This document shows, in pieces, positions 7,436 through 16,603 of a DNA stretch of 64,000 nucleotides; position 1 is the first letter of the stretch; each line of letters opens with the position of its first letter. The position numbers and the translations under genes are program-made. Location of the stretch: NCBI RefSeq assembly GCF_007846095.1, contig NZ_VOEI01000002.1, forward strand, positions 62,001 to 126,000, given 5' to 3'. The notes under the pieces were generated by a model. The model was not told the origin of the DNA and did not search any database. It saw nothing but the letters and a program-made list of their open reading frames with translations. The DNA comes from Mucilaginibacter achroorhodeus (GTDB taxonomy: Bacteria; Bacteroidota; Bacteroidia; Sphingobacteriales; Sphingobacteriaceae).

Positions 7436-8356
7436 TTACCAAAGCTGTTTAACTAACCAAAATGCCGCCACCGAAGCCGCTAATGCCAAACCGACTGTTT
7501 GTTTTCTATTAGTTGTTTGCGGGGGGATATAACGCACCCCGTTTTCATCGGCTATGGCGCTGCTGCGCACATAACGGCCCTCTTTTGGTACGGCCAATGC
7601 CTCAAACCGGTTGGCCAGAAAACTTAGTGAAGTAAGCAATTCGCGGCCACGCATTACCGGCCCGTGGCCGGTGGCTACAATACGTGGTTGCAGCGCTGCC
7701 AGCTTACGCACAGAGCGCGCCGCAGCGTACCAATCTGTAGTCAAATATTTTGGCGGGCCGCTGATTTTTTTTATGTAACTGAGTGCATAAATTGCAGATT
7801 CTGTACGCGTTGTTGTAAACGCATCGCCAGCTATCAGTGTTGTATTCAGCGGAAAAAACAGTGATATATGGCCAGGCGTGTGGCCCGGTGTGTGTATAAC
7901 CTTCCATTCGGGCAGTTCGGGGATACCATCATACGGATCAATTTCGCGCAGGTTGCGGCTAACATTGATGGGCGTTGTGCGCCACATCCACGAGATAAGC
8001 GTCATGAAGCCGCCGCCTACACTGGTATCAGCCGGCGGGTATGATGAACGGCCTGTTAAATATGGAACTTCAAGCGGATGAACGTAAACCGGAACATTCC
8101 AATGTTTGAGCAGTGCCTTTAGCGAACCCGAATGATCTGCATGGCCATGAGTTAGCACTATAGCGGTAGGCTTAGTACCCAAACCAAACAGACTCTCCGC
8201 CATTTCAATAATCTTATCTTCCGAACCCTTAACGCCTGTATCAACAAGAACCCAGCCTTTGCCTACACCACGGCGATTTGCGATCATGTAAATGTTTACG
8301 AATAACAAGCGCATGCCCCACACACCCTGCCCTACCTGGAAATATTTAGAACTCAT
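7436..8356 (-). CDS. metallo-beta-lactamase fold hydrolase
   Basis: A 306-residue MBL-fold metallo-hydrolase. The zinc motif HxHxDH is seen at residues 70-75 (THGHADHSG). Further ligands are likely in HTPGHTPGH (the third His), GDAF (bridging Asp) and ATGHGPV (last His), the glyoxalase II/lactonase-like arrangement. A short hydrophobic tail (VGLALAASVAAFWLVKQLW) at the C-terminus may anchor it to the membrane, which is unusual for the family. The substrate is unknown. It is the first gene of a probable unit with the DUF3820 gene. Confidence 0.85.
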   Translation of the reverse strand: MSSKYFQVGQGVWGMRLLFVNIYMIANRRGVGKGWVLVDTGVKGSEDKIIEMAESLFGLGTKPTAIVLTHGHADHSGSLKALLKHWNVPVYVHPLEVPYLTGRSSYPPADTSVGGGFMTLISWMWRTTPINVSRNLREIDPYDGIPELPEWKVIHTPGHTPGHISLFFPLNTTLIAGDAFTTTRTESAIYALSYIKKISGPPKYLTTDWYAAARSVRKLAALQPRIVATGHGPVMRGRELLTSLSFLANRFEALAVPKEGRYVRSSAIADENGVRYIPPQTTNRKQTVGLALAASVAAFWLVKQLW

Positions 8357-8470
8357 TACGTTAACTTAGTTTTAATTGGTTATGATTTTAACACAAGCAT
8401 TCGGCCAAAGTTTATAATGTAACTAAAATTGTTAGTAACAGTGTTGTTGTGAAAAATTTTAGAAAACAAA

Positions 8471-8496
8471 AAAGGCGATAGTTACCTACCGCCTTT
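8471..8496 (-). terminator. terminator of the DUF4965 gene (end of PUL 1)
   Basis: A 10-bp stem, AAAGGCGGTA pairing with TATCGCCTTT (one G-U pair) around a 6-base loop on the minus strand, is followed by a T-rich run. It lies 18 bp after the stop codon. Confidence 0.85.
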
Positions 8497-8514
8497 CCAA
8501 GTCATAATTAAAAA

Positions 8515-10986
8515 CTATTTCTTTTTATCCCATTTCTTTTCAAGCACTTTCATCCAGTAACCACCTACTACGCTGCGCGCCTGGAAACCTACCTGTTTGC
8601 CGTTGGTAGTTTCGTGCCAGTCGCTTAGCGGTACGCGGGTTGGCGTTTCTGTAGCGTATTTATAGATAGGACCTACCAACGCCTTAAAATCATTGGCATC
8701 ACTTGTTAAAGAGCCTGTCCACATGATCCAGTCTGATTTAGTATAAGTTTTACGGCTATCAAGCGGTAAACCAAACTCGTTCTGTTTAGTAAGGTAATAT
8801 TTTATCTCACGATCATATACACTCTGCGGGAACAGATTTAGCTTAAGCATTTTATCCCAAACTAAGTTATACTTCTGGCTCCAGGTATCAGGTTTTTCAA
8901 ATACCAGTGAGTAATGGTCGCCAGCATCAGCCATTTTCATCCAGCGGCCAACGTAATCTTTTGCAATAGCGCGGTATTTTGTGGCAGTTGCTTTGTCGCC
9001 AAGCATGTCGGCCATCATAGCATAGGCACCTATACCATTGATAGCCTTTAAAGACAAGTTTGCGTTACGCGCCAGGTGACCGGCAAAGTCATCGGTACAT
9101 AATTGGTTTGCGGGATCTAAACCATCCTTTACCAGGAAGTTAACCCAGGTAGTTAGTGTTTTCCAATGTTTTTTTGCATAAGCAGCATTACCCTCCGCCT
9201 TTGCAATTGCGGCGGCAGATAAAACCATATTACCTGATTCTTCAACCGGCATATCCTCGCCGTAGGTTTGGCCGTTGGCTTGCGGGTAAGTGCCCAGGTC
9301 ATGGGCTGCCCATGGCTTGGAAAATTTGCCGCTCTCGCTGTAGTAGAATATACCATTCATCATGCCCTTAAGCAGATCGGGATTATAAACCAGGAACAGC
9401 GGCGCCGATGGATAGGTAATATCCACCGTATTGATAGAACCATTACTGAAGTTTTCTTTAGAAAGGAACAACAATTCGCCCTGCGGACTACGTACCAAAG
9501 CGTGTGCAGCAATGGTTTGGCGGTATGCAATAGCACAAAGCTTAGCATACTCAGCACCACCGGCAGCAGCCGCTTCGTTGTAGATCTTAGCATCAAAGGC
9601 CTTGCATTTAGCCACTGTAGCTTTATAGTCTGCAGCAGCTTGTTTTAACTGGCCAACAATGGTTTGGTTACCGTTTTGGTTCCACCATGGGCGCAGGTTT
9701 TTACCGAAGTATTGGATGGAATAAATATCATCGTATCCCAATTCAACAAATTTTTCCACCGGTGCCGCACCTACCTTACCAAACGGAATAACCGTATTAA
9801 GAAAAACGCTTGTACCTTCTGCTATCGGGCCGGTTTTAACATTGCCGGCAAATGAACCAACTGCCTGGTTATCATTGGTGATGTACTGCGATGCTTTTTC
9901 TGTAACCGGTGCAGCTACGTAGAAGTAACCCCAATCAATACGCACATCATCTCCGCGTTTCTTAAGGATAGGTTGTTCTTTAGTACCAGTTTTTAAGATG
10001 CTTAAACCGTTGCTAATGGTTTCTGAAGCCGTTACTTCCTGCGTAGGTTTGTTACGGGCCAGATCGGCAGACGCACCTAAATAAACCTGCACATTATGCG
10101 TTTTACCGTCATTGGCTTTCACATTGTAAGTTATATAGCTAACAGGCCTCGCCATCAGGCTTAGGTTGTCCATTAGCAATGGCGAAGTAAAAGTTAGCTC
10201 CAGATCGGTTTTACCAGCTTTAAATTTGTAGATGGTACGGGTAGCAGTAATTACTACCGAGGTTTGCTTTGCGTCTTTAAGACCTTCATATTCTGCAGGT
10301 TCTGATTCTTCGGCAAAACCGGCATCAAGCCAGGCACCGCCGCCGGTATTCACACAATGCATAGCAAGAACGTTCTCACCATCGCGCAATTTGTTTATAG
10401 CACTTTTGCCTAACTCAATCGCTTGCAGATCGCCGTTGGCGCCATCGCTATGATTTATTTTTTCACCGTTAAGGTAAACATCCGCCTCATCATCATGGCG
10501 AAGGCGAAGTATCAACTTGTTGATATCCGTTTTAGTGAATGTGAAGGTACGTCGTATCCATAGGTCGTGCCCGTTCCAAACAGTTTTTACCTGTTTAGCA
10601 TCATCACCAAATGGCGCCATGCCGGTTTTCCAGTTTTTATCATTAAAGCCGGTTTCCTCCCAGCCTTTGCCCGGGTCGGTTTCCGTGTACTTAACTGAGT
10701 GAGGTTGTTCTTCACCGGCAGGTACCAAAGTGCGATAGCTTACGGGTTGTTTACCCATAAAACGATAAGTTTCGCCATCAACTTTGATCAAACCTAAAAG
10801 TGACTGATGTTTACCTGTCCAATGATTAGTGGTAGATTCATTCAACTCATCCGTAAAAGACCATACGCTAAAATACGGGGTATGGGTTATCAATGGATAG
10901 GCGGGCGCTTTGGTTGCCTGCGCCCCCGCAAATTTGCATGCGAATAGCGCAGCCGCCGTTAAGGCGTACTTGAAAGTGCTTTTCAT
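8515..10986 (-). CDS. DUF4965/DUF1793 (glutaminase A-like) secreted protein
   Basis: An 823-residue exported protein with a signal peptide ending near AGA-QA (about residue 22). The order resembles glutaminase A-like proteins: an N-terminal DUF4964 region (TPYFSVWSFTDELN), DUF5127 (MARPVSYITYNVKAND), DUF4965 and a C-terminal six-hairpin-like DUF1793 region (VEESGNMVLSAAAIA, then AGHLARNANLSLKAING and WIMWTGSL). A galactose-binding-like jelly roll (about residues 95-225, with DLWIRRTFTF and RHDDEADVYLNGE) appears inserted between DUF4964 and DUF5127. These families occur often in PULs. Whether it acts on glutamine or on sugar is not settled, and the six-hairpin part would suit a glycoside hydrolase. 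It lies 59 bp after GH125 and is probably co-transcribed with it. Confidence 0.82.
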   Translation of the reverse strand: MKSTFKYALTAAALFACKFAGAQATKAPAYPLITHTPYFSVWSFTDELNESTTNHWTGKHQSLLGLIKVDGETYRFMGKQPVSYRTLVPAGEEQPHSVKYTETDPGKGWEETGFNDKNWKTGMAPFGDDAKQVKTVWNGHDLWIRRTFTFTKTDINKLILRLRHDDEADVYLNGEKINHSDGANGDLQAIELGKSAINKLRDGENVLAMHCVNTGGGAWLDAGFAEESEPAEYEGLKDAKQTSVVITATRTIYKFKAGKTDLELTFTSPLLMDNLSLMARPVSYITYNVKANDGKTHNVQVYLGASADLARNKPTQEVTASETISNGLSILKTGTKEQPILKKRGDDVRIDWGYFYVAAPVTEKASQYITNDNQAVGSFAGNVKTGPIAEGTSVFLNTVIPFGKVGAAPVEKFVELGYDDIYSIQYFGKNLRPWWNQNGNQTIVGQLKQAAADYKATVAKCKAFDAKIYNEAAAAGGAEYAKLCAIAYRQTIAAHALVRSPQGELLFLSKENFSNGSINTVDITYPSAPLFLVYNPDLLKGMMNGIFYYSESGKFSKPWAAHDLGTYPQANGQTYGEDMPVEESGNMVLSAAAIAKAEGNAAYAKKHWKTLTTWVNFLVKDGLDPANQLCTDDFAGHLARNANLSLKAINGIGAYAMMADMLGDKATATKYRAIAKDYVGRWMKMADAGDHYSLVFEKPDTWSQKYNLVWDKMLKLNLFPQSVYDREIKYYLTKQNEFGLPLDSRKTYTKSDWIMWTGSLTSDANDFKALVGPIYKYATETPTRVPLSDWHETTNGKQVGFQARSVVGGYWMKVLEKKWDKKK

Positions 10987-11045
10987 AAATAGATGTATGT
11001 TTAACAGTTATTAATTGATATCGCTAAGATAGTCAATTAATCGGT

Positions 11046-12464
11046 TTAGCCTAATAATTGTGGCTTAGTTGTATAAGTTTCCCAAAGCAACTCGCCAAAT
11101 AAGGTATTTGCCCATGCAAACCAGCTACGGGTAAACTTAGTTGGATCATTTTTATGGAACGACTCGTGCATAAAACCTGTACCGCCATGTGTTTTGCGTA
11201 ACATCTCAATACATTCTTTTATCTCTGTATCATTGTTACTGGTAAGCGCACGAATGATGATACTGATAGGCCAAACCATATCCTTGCCAATGTGCGGGCC
11301 GCCTATTCCCTCGCCTGCCGTGCCTTTAAAAAAGAACGGGTTGTTCAGTGATAGAAGCATTTTGCGGGTGTTGAGATATACCGGATCAGTATTTTTGATC
11401 GCATCAAGATAAGGTAAGCCCAGTAAACTCGGTACGTTGGCATCATCCATTAGGTTGAAGCTTCCGAAGCCATTCACCTCGTAAGCATATATCTTTCCAT
11501 AATCCGGGTGATCGATCACGGCGTGTTTCTGCAGGGCTGCATTTACCTCGTTTGCCAAAGCCGTTAACTGGCCGGCAAGGGCTGTATCTTTTGAGATCGT
11601 GCTTACCATCTCCGCAGCTTGGTTTAAGCTCACTACTGCAAAGAAATTTGAAGGGATAAGAAACGAATAGATAGTAGCATCATCGCTTGGGCGGAATGAT
11701 GAACAGATCAAGCCAACAGGCTTTACAGGGTAGCCAAAACCATTCATCGGCACACCATCTGTAGCCCATGCTGTTTTACGCTGGAAAGAGTATGGGCCGT
11801 CGTTTTCCTTACGCTGTTGCTCTTTAAAGGTTTTCAATACGCTTTGTATGGCAGATTTCCAGCGGGCATCAAATGGCGAAGTATCTCCGGTTAATTTCCA
11901 GTATTTGTAACCCAAACGGATGGGATAACATAACGAATCGATCTCCCATTTACGCTCATGCAAGCCCGGTTTCATATCGGTTACATCATCCTTCCACTCG
12001 CCTACTTTGTTAGGGTCGTCATAGAAAGCGTTCGCATAGGGGTCGCGCAGTATATTGGTAACCTGACGGTTGATAACACCCGCAACCAGGTTCTTCAATT
12101 CTTTATCTTTATTAATGAAAGCAAGGTACGGCCAAACCTGTGCACTGCTATCACGCAGCCACATGGCATCAATATCTCCTGTAATTACATAGGTGTCAGG
12201 TTTGCCATCAACCAGTTTATAGGTAACGGTAGTATCAAGCGTATTTGGGAAACAGTTTTCAAAAAGCCAGCCCAGTTCAGGGTTTTTCACCTTTGATTTA
12301 AACTCACTTATCGCTTTCTCAACAGAGGTACTTTTAAAGTGGCGTTTAGCCGCAGGTACTCTTACAACCGGAAAAGCAGCCGAAGAAGCTGCCAACGAAA
12401 ACTTATTCATTAAAACGCCTGCACCAAGTAAGGTGGTACTGCCTATAAATTGCCTTCTCTTCAT
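11046..12464 (-). CDS. GH125 exo-alpha-1,6-mannosidase
   Basis: A 472-residue glycoside hydrolase of family GH125, which removes terminal alpha-1,6-mannose with inversion. The N-terminus is a Tat-like signal (KRRQFIG followed by a hydrophobic stretch). Family features include the metal-free (alpha/alpha)6 barrel motifs YVITGDIDAMWLRDSSAQ, ATDGVPMNGFGYPV and MHESFHKNDPTKFTRSWFAW near the end. The HES and the earlier GDIDAMW contain likely catalytic or substrate carboxylates. A terminator lies just upstream, so it needs its own promoter or read-through. With GH76 it forms a mannan-degrading pair: GH76 cuts the backbone and GH125 trims the ends. Confidence 0.92.
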   Translation of the reverse strand: MKRRQFIGSTTLLGAGVLMNKFSLAASSAAFPVVRVPAAKRHFKSTSVEKAISEFKSKVKNPELGWLFENCFPNTLDTTVTYKLVDGKPDTYVITGDIDAMWLRDSSAQVWPYLAFINKDKELKNLVAGVINRQVTNILRDPYANAFYDDPNKVGEWKDDVTDMKPGLHERKWEIDSLCYPIRLGYKYWKLTGDTSPFDARWKSAIQSVLKTFKEQQRKENDGPYSFQRKTAWATDGVPMNGFGYPVKPVGLICSSFRPSDDATIYSFLIPSNFFAVVSLNQAAEMVSTISKDTALAGQLTALANEVNAALQKHAVIDHPDYGKIYAYEVNGFGSFNLMDDANVPSLLGLPYLDAIKNTDPVYLNTRKMLLSLNNPFFFKGTAGEGIGGPHIGKDMVWPISIIIRALTSNNDTEIKECIEMLRKTHGGTGFMHESFHKNDPTKFTRSWFAWANTLFGELLWETYTTKPQLLG

Positions 12465-12495
12465 TATTCTATTTTGGTAGTGAAAATTTTTTGAA

Positions 12496-12534
12496 GTAAA
12501 AATAAAAAATCTTCCTGCTTTGCAGCCGGAAGAT
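12496..12534 (-). terminator. terminator after GH76
   Basis: ATCTTCC and GGAAGAT pair (12509-12534) and are followed on the minus strand by a T-rich tract (12496-12508). It separates the SusCDE-GH76 part of PUL 1 from GH125. Confidence 0.85.
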
Positions 12535-12547
12535 CGTTCTCAATTGT

Positions 12548-13708
12548 TTAAAGTTTTCCCGCAGCCTTCAGTACTGCAGCAGCCTCTATCGTAGTAACAC
12601 CACTTATTTGGGTGGTTAGATCTGTCGCCCCTGATGGTTTTGTTTTCCAGTCAGGACTCACCATAAAGTCCGGCCTGCTTATCCCTTTAGCAAAAAGGGT
12701 TTCCGCATTGTATTTTAAAAATGCAACGTATGCATCCCTGCTTGCCGATGGCACATCCTGCTTAAGCGCTACCAGGGTTAGGTAACGTACCAGTATGCCT
12801 TTGAACAAACCGCCATCGCCCTGGCCTTCGTTCCTTAGCAAGCCGCCGGGTGCAATATCAAGGTCTTTGGTAGTTGCAGTGGCGTTAGTGGCTGCATCAT
12901 TCAGGTAGCTTGCATCGCCGGTTGCGTTGTAAAGCTCAAGGGCAGCTCCCATAAACACACCCTGGTTGTAGGTGAATTTATTTTTGTCGATAGCGCCGTC
13001 GCCTTTAGAGTTTACGCCATCCCAAACTATACCACTTGCATTAAATAGCTTACCCTTTAACCAAGAGTAAAGTTCTTTAGCCAGGTCAAGATCGGCCTGA
13101 TTTTTCTCTAATTGATATAAACGTGCGGCAAAAATTATCGCCGGTGCGTTAGCAGGTGTATTTTTATAACCTAACTGCGATTTTCGCCAGGCTATGCCGC
13201 CACCCTGCTGATCGTTCTTACCTTTTTTTATGTCAGTCCAAAGTGTTTTGGCTGCGGTTAGGTAATCAGCGTCATTAGTAGCCTGATAAGCGCGCAAACT
13301 CGCTAAAGCCAGCCACTCCATATCGTCATAGTAATCGTTCTCATAACGGTTACCATTAGCTTTGTAAGTGCCCGTTAATAACGATTTCATGCGTTGTTTG
13401 TAAACATCGCTTTTGGTACGCAGGTAGGCATCGGTAAAGGCATCAAGCGTATGTGCCTGTGGCCAGTAATTGTAAGTTGTATTGCCTTGGTTGTTGGCAA
13501 CAAAGTAATTACCGTTTGCAGAAAGGAACGTTGAATATGTTTTATCCTGCAGCGTATCTGCTGTTTTGCTGTAGGTAAAATCAAATTTTTGAGACACTGC
13601 CTTATCGCCGTAAAGCGGAAAAGGTTTGTCTTTTAAGCAGGATGTGAGTACCAGCGTTGCTGTACACATCAGTGCAAACCGCTTTATATTTTTGATATCG
13701 ATTATCAT
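12548..13708 (-). CDS. GH76 alpha-1,6-mannanase lipoprotein
   Basis: A 386-residue GH76 endo-alpha-1,6-mannanase, cutting the backbone of fungal-type alpha-mannan. A signal peptide ends in the lipobox LTSC (C24), so it is a surface or periplasmic lipoprotein. The paired catalytic aspartates of the family are D128-D129 in YYDDMEWLALASL. WPQAHTLDAFTDAYLRT and FTYNQGVFMGAALELY are further conserved GH76 stretches. It is the last gene before the terminator of the SusCDE unit, 52 bp after susE. Confidence 0.93.
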   Translation of the reverse strand: MIIDIKNIKRFALMCTATLVLTSCLKDKPFPLYGDKAVSQKFDFTYSKTADTLQDKTYSTFLSANGNYFVANNQGNTTYNYWPQAHTLDAFTDAYLRTKSDVYKQRMKSLLTGTYKANGNRYENDYYDDMEWLALASLRAYQATNDADYLTAAKTLWTDIKKGKNDQQGGGIAWRKSQLGYKNTPANAPAIIFAARLYQLEKNQADLDLAKELYSWLKGKLFNASGIVWDGVNSKGDGAIDKNKFTYNQGVFMGAALELYNATGDASYLNDAATNATATTKDLDIAPGGLLRNEGQGDGGLFKGILVRYLTLVALKQDVPSASRDAYVAFLKYNAETLFAKGISRPDFMVSPDWKTKPSGATDLTTQISGVTTIEAAAVLKAAGKL

Positions 13709-13760
13709 ATTAAATTGGGTTTATAATGTACGGCAGGTTATGCCTGCCGTACGGTTAAAC

Positions 13761-14903
13761 TTATTTAGATGCTGTAACGGTGTGCGTGTAAGCCGCTACA
13801 TCTGCATTAAAGATCACCTTAAAATCGCCTGTCTTGTTATCCAGGTCATGATTAAATTTGAAGGTGTAATCGTAAACCGAATTATCAACCGGCACCATGT
13901 AGAAATAAGATGGTGCAGTTGCGGCTGTTGCAGCGCTGTTATCCCTGTTAGAGCTACCAAAGTATTGATCTGTTGTTGTATTATCAGCATTCTTATAGGT
14001 GAACCTGAACTTATAACGCTCATCGCGGCCCCAGCTTTCCTGGTGGAATACGATAGACTTGTTCTTAGCTTCCCAGGTTCCATTGCCTGTGTAATCAAGA
14101 TCGAACCAGATTTTGCTATCGGCAGAGAACCACAAGCCTAACCTGGTTAGTTCGGTTGCTTTAAACAACGCATCGTTAAAGCTTACTTCTATCTTGTAGA
14201 TCTTGGTAGCGCCTGTTACGGCAGTTTCGCCTTGTTCAACCAACCTGGTACCGTTGTATGAGTATTTGTTGATAATACCTGTTTTAGCATCTACAAATTG
14301 GTAGCTACCGGCTTTTAAAGAAGTGTAAGCTTCAAATTTACCTTCGCCCACTTTTTTCATTTTAATGGCGTTGGCAATCTCTGCACCACCTTCAGTTGCC
14401 GAACCGGTTAGGTAAACCGCATCCGGACTTTCGAACCCAACAGGGCGCTGTACCGAAATGGTACGTTTAGCTGATGCCGCTGAAAGATTGATACCTCTTG
14501 ATGAACGCACAGTCCATATCAATTTTGCGATCTCTTCAGGTTTTGCGCCTGCCAATGAGGCTATTTTGTTTAAGTCGCTATATGATACGGTAAGCTTGTT
14601 GTACAAACCGTTGCCATCTGATGGAATAGAATAAAGTGGTTTTGAAAAATCGCCACCTTCTTTATCAAATGCAACTTCGTATTGAACCAAACCGTTGTCT
14701 GATGCGCGTGATTGCTCCCACTCAAAAGATACAGACCCCGATGCCCCGGAAGGAATTTTCACAGCCTTTGCATCTTCCGGTGCGAACAAAGTGTTAACAG
14801 GTGTAACAGTGGCTTTATCTAATGATTTATCTTCTTTTTTGCAGCCTGCCATAACCAGCAGTACTGCGAAACCTGCAACAATGCAGTAAAAAATATTTTT
14901 CAT
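13761..14903 (-). CDS. SusE/SusF-type glycan-binding lipoprotein
   Basis: A 380-residue outer-membrane lipoprotein with lipobox VMAGC (C21). The N-terminal SusE domain has the immunoglobulin-like pattern SVSFEWEQSRASDNGLVQYEVAFDK. Two starch-binding-like beta modules follow (about residues 155-260 and 260-370, with WFDLDYTGNGTWEA and FKFNHDLDNKTGDFKVIF). In known PULs such proteins bind the polysaccharide at the cell surface and have no catalytic activity. It follows susD by 42 bp. Confidence 0.88.
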   Translation of the reverse strand: MKNIFYCIVAGFAVLLVMAGCKKEDKSLDKATVTPVNTLFAPEDAKAVKIPSGASGSVSFEWEQSRASDNGLVQYEVAFDKEGGDFSKPLYSIPSDGNGLYNKLTVSYSDLNKIASLAGAKPEEIAKLIWTVRSSRGINLSAASAKRTISVQRPVGFESPDAVYLTGSATEGGAEIANAIKMKKVGEGKFEAYTSLKAGSYQFVDAKTGIINKYSYNGTRLVEQGETAVTGATKIYKIEVSFNDALFKATELTRLGLWFSADSKIWFDLDYTGNGTWEAKNKSIVFHQESWGRDERYKFRFTYKNADNTTTDQYFGSSNRDNSAATAATAPSYFYMVPVDNSVYDYTFKFNHDLDNKTGDFKVIFNADVAAYTHTVTASK

Positions 14904-14945
14904 GATCTTATTTGATTATAAAATTTTTCTAATGATGATTTTTGA

Positions 14946-16592
14946 TTACCAGCCCGGGTTTTGAGTGAGGTTAGGATTAATAGCCCTCTCATCGCGCGGT
15001 ATTGGCCACAGGTAATTTTTATTCTTATCAAACGTGCGGAGGTTAGCACGGATATAACCGTTATCTATGCCAGCAGCACCATACTTAGCGCCGTGTGCCC
15101 AACCGTTCAATACATTTTCAGCAATTTTCCAGCGGCGGATATCAAATACCCTTAAGCCTTCGAGGGCGAATTCAACACGACGTTCGTTACGAACGATCTC
15201 GCGCATATCGCTTTGGCCTACTGCCGGATAACTTAATGCATTTGCATCGGTAAAGCCAGCGCGCGAACGCAGCGCCCCTACAGTTTGAGACCATATTGAA
15301 GCGTTCATCTGGCCAAGCTCTGTTTTTGCTTCAGCATACATCATCAGCACATCTGCATAGCGAATCAGGATAAGGTTTATACCCGAACCGAAATCATCAA
15401 CCTTTGAAGTACGGTCATAGTATTTGTGCACATAATAACCCGTTGGTGACACCGTTGAACCTGGTACATACTCGTCTAAACCTGGTTGGTTTGGATCAGT
15501 TCCAGGTTTAATGTAAATGGTCTTTAAAGTTCCGTCACGTAAGTCCCATTGGTAGTTGTGGTAAACAATGGTATAGGTTAAACGAGGGTCGCGGTTTACA
15601 TAAGGGTTGTTTTCGTTGTAACCTGAACCCGCGTCGCCTGGTTTTTTACCGTTAGTCATCAGGTAGCTGTCAACAAGCTCCTGAGTTGGGGCAAGCGCAT
15701 TTAAACGACCGCCTACGGAAATTGGCACCATATCCCTCAGATCGGTATAATACCTGTTGTTGCCGCTTACTGTTGTCGGCATGTATTCCAGGTCAAATAT
15801 CACTTCACTATTGTACTCGTTCTGCGGCGCAAAAATGCCACCGTAAGTAGAGAACAAGGCGTAGGTACCATTATCAGTTTTGCCTATCAGTTTTTCGCAC
15901 TCTGTAACTACATCGGCCCAGCGGCTTTCGTACAATAATACCCTCGCCTTAAGTGCAATAGCAGCGCCTTTGGTAACCCGGCCACGATCTGTCTGCGCGT
16001 ATGTGGTATTTGCAGGCAGAGCTGCAGCGGCATCATCCAGTTCTTTAAGAATAAATGACACTACATCCGCTTTAGGTGTACGGGCAACGGTTTTAGATTC
16101 ATCTATAGTAATGTCTTTCTGGATCAGCGGAACATCTCCCCACCAGGTCTCCAACATAAAGTAATGCCATGCCCGTAAAAAACGTGCTTCGGCTTTCATC
16201 CTTGCTTTAAGGGTAGCATCCATATTCGGAACCCTGTCTACATTCTCCAGGAAAATGTTTGAGGTTTTGATAGCGCCATAATGAGCTCCCCAGTCCCCTT
16301 TGAAACGGCCTAACGACGGATCATAAGTTCCTGCCGCGATCGAAGCAACACCGTTATTATCTCCCCTTCCGTTGAACGCGTTATCAGACATCGCTTCGTT
16401 AAAGAAGAAATCGCCGCTGCTCATTATCTGCGAGTATGCAGTGTTAAGGACGTTGTTGGCCTTGTCTGCAGTTGTCCAGTAGTTGGCGTCAGTAAACCTG
16501 TCTTGCGGCAACAGGTCCAATTTTTTACATGCTGATAATACCGTAACCAGCACCAGCACTAACCCTATTTTATTGATATTATATCTCTTCAT
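14946..16592 (-). CDS. SusD/RagB nutrient-binding lipoprotein (PUL 1)
   Basis: A 548-residue SusD-family lipoprotein (lipobox LSAC, C22) that caps the SusC channel and hands over the glycan. The N-terminal SusD-like_3 region (DRFTDANYWTTADKANNVLNTAY) and the C-terminal SusD/RagB domain (LILIRYADVLMMYAEAK, RRVEFALEGLRVFDIRRW and LWPIPRDERAINPNLTQNPGW at the very end) are typical. The latter motifs occur in almost all family members. The start lies 11 bp after the susC stop, the usual coupling in SusCD pairs. Confidence 0.96.
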   Translation of the reverse strand: MKRYNINKIGLVLVLVTVLSACKKLDLLPQDRFTDANYWTTADKANNVLNTAYSQIMSSGDFFFNEAMSDNAFNGRGDNNGVASIAAGTYDPSLGRFKGDWGAHYGAIKTSNIFLENVDRVPNMDATLKARMKAEARFLRAWHYFMLETWWGDVPLIQKDITIDESKTVARTPKADVVSFILKELDDAAAALPANTTYAQTDRGRVTKGAAIALKARVLLYESRWADVVTECEKLIGKTDNGTYALFSTYGGIFAPQNEYNSEVIFDLEYMPTTVSGNNRYYTDLRDMVPISVGGRLNALAPTQELVDSYLMTNGKKPGDAGSGYNENNPYVNRDPRLTYTIVYHNYQWDLRDGTLKTIYIKPGTDPNQPGLDEYVPGSTVSPTGYYVHKYYDRTSKVDDFGSGINLILIRYADVLMMYAEAKTELGQMNASIWSQTVGALRSRAGFTDANALSYPAVGQSDMREIVRNERRVEFALEGLRVFDIRRWKIAENVLNGWAHGAKYGAAGIDNGYIRANLRTFDKNKNYLWPIPRDERAINPNLTQNPGW

Positions 16593-16603
16593 GTTAATGT
16601 TGA

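Noticed and set aside
9268..9648. A 126-codon frame on the plus strand inside the DUF4965 gene
   Set aside because: It is opposite a clear gene and encodes no recognisable protein; similar shadow frames occur in most long genes here.
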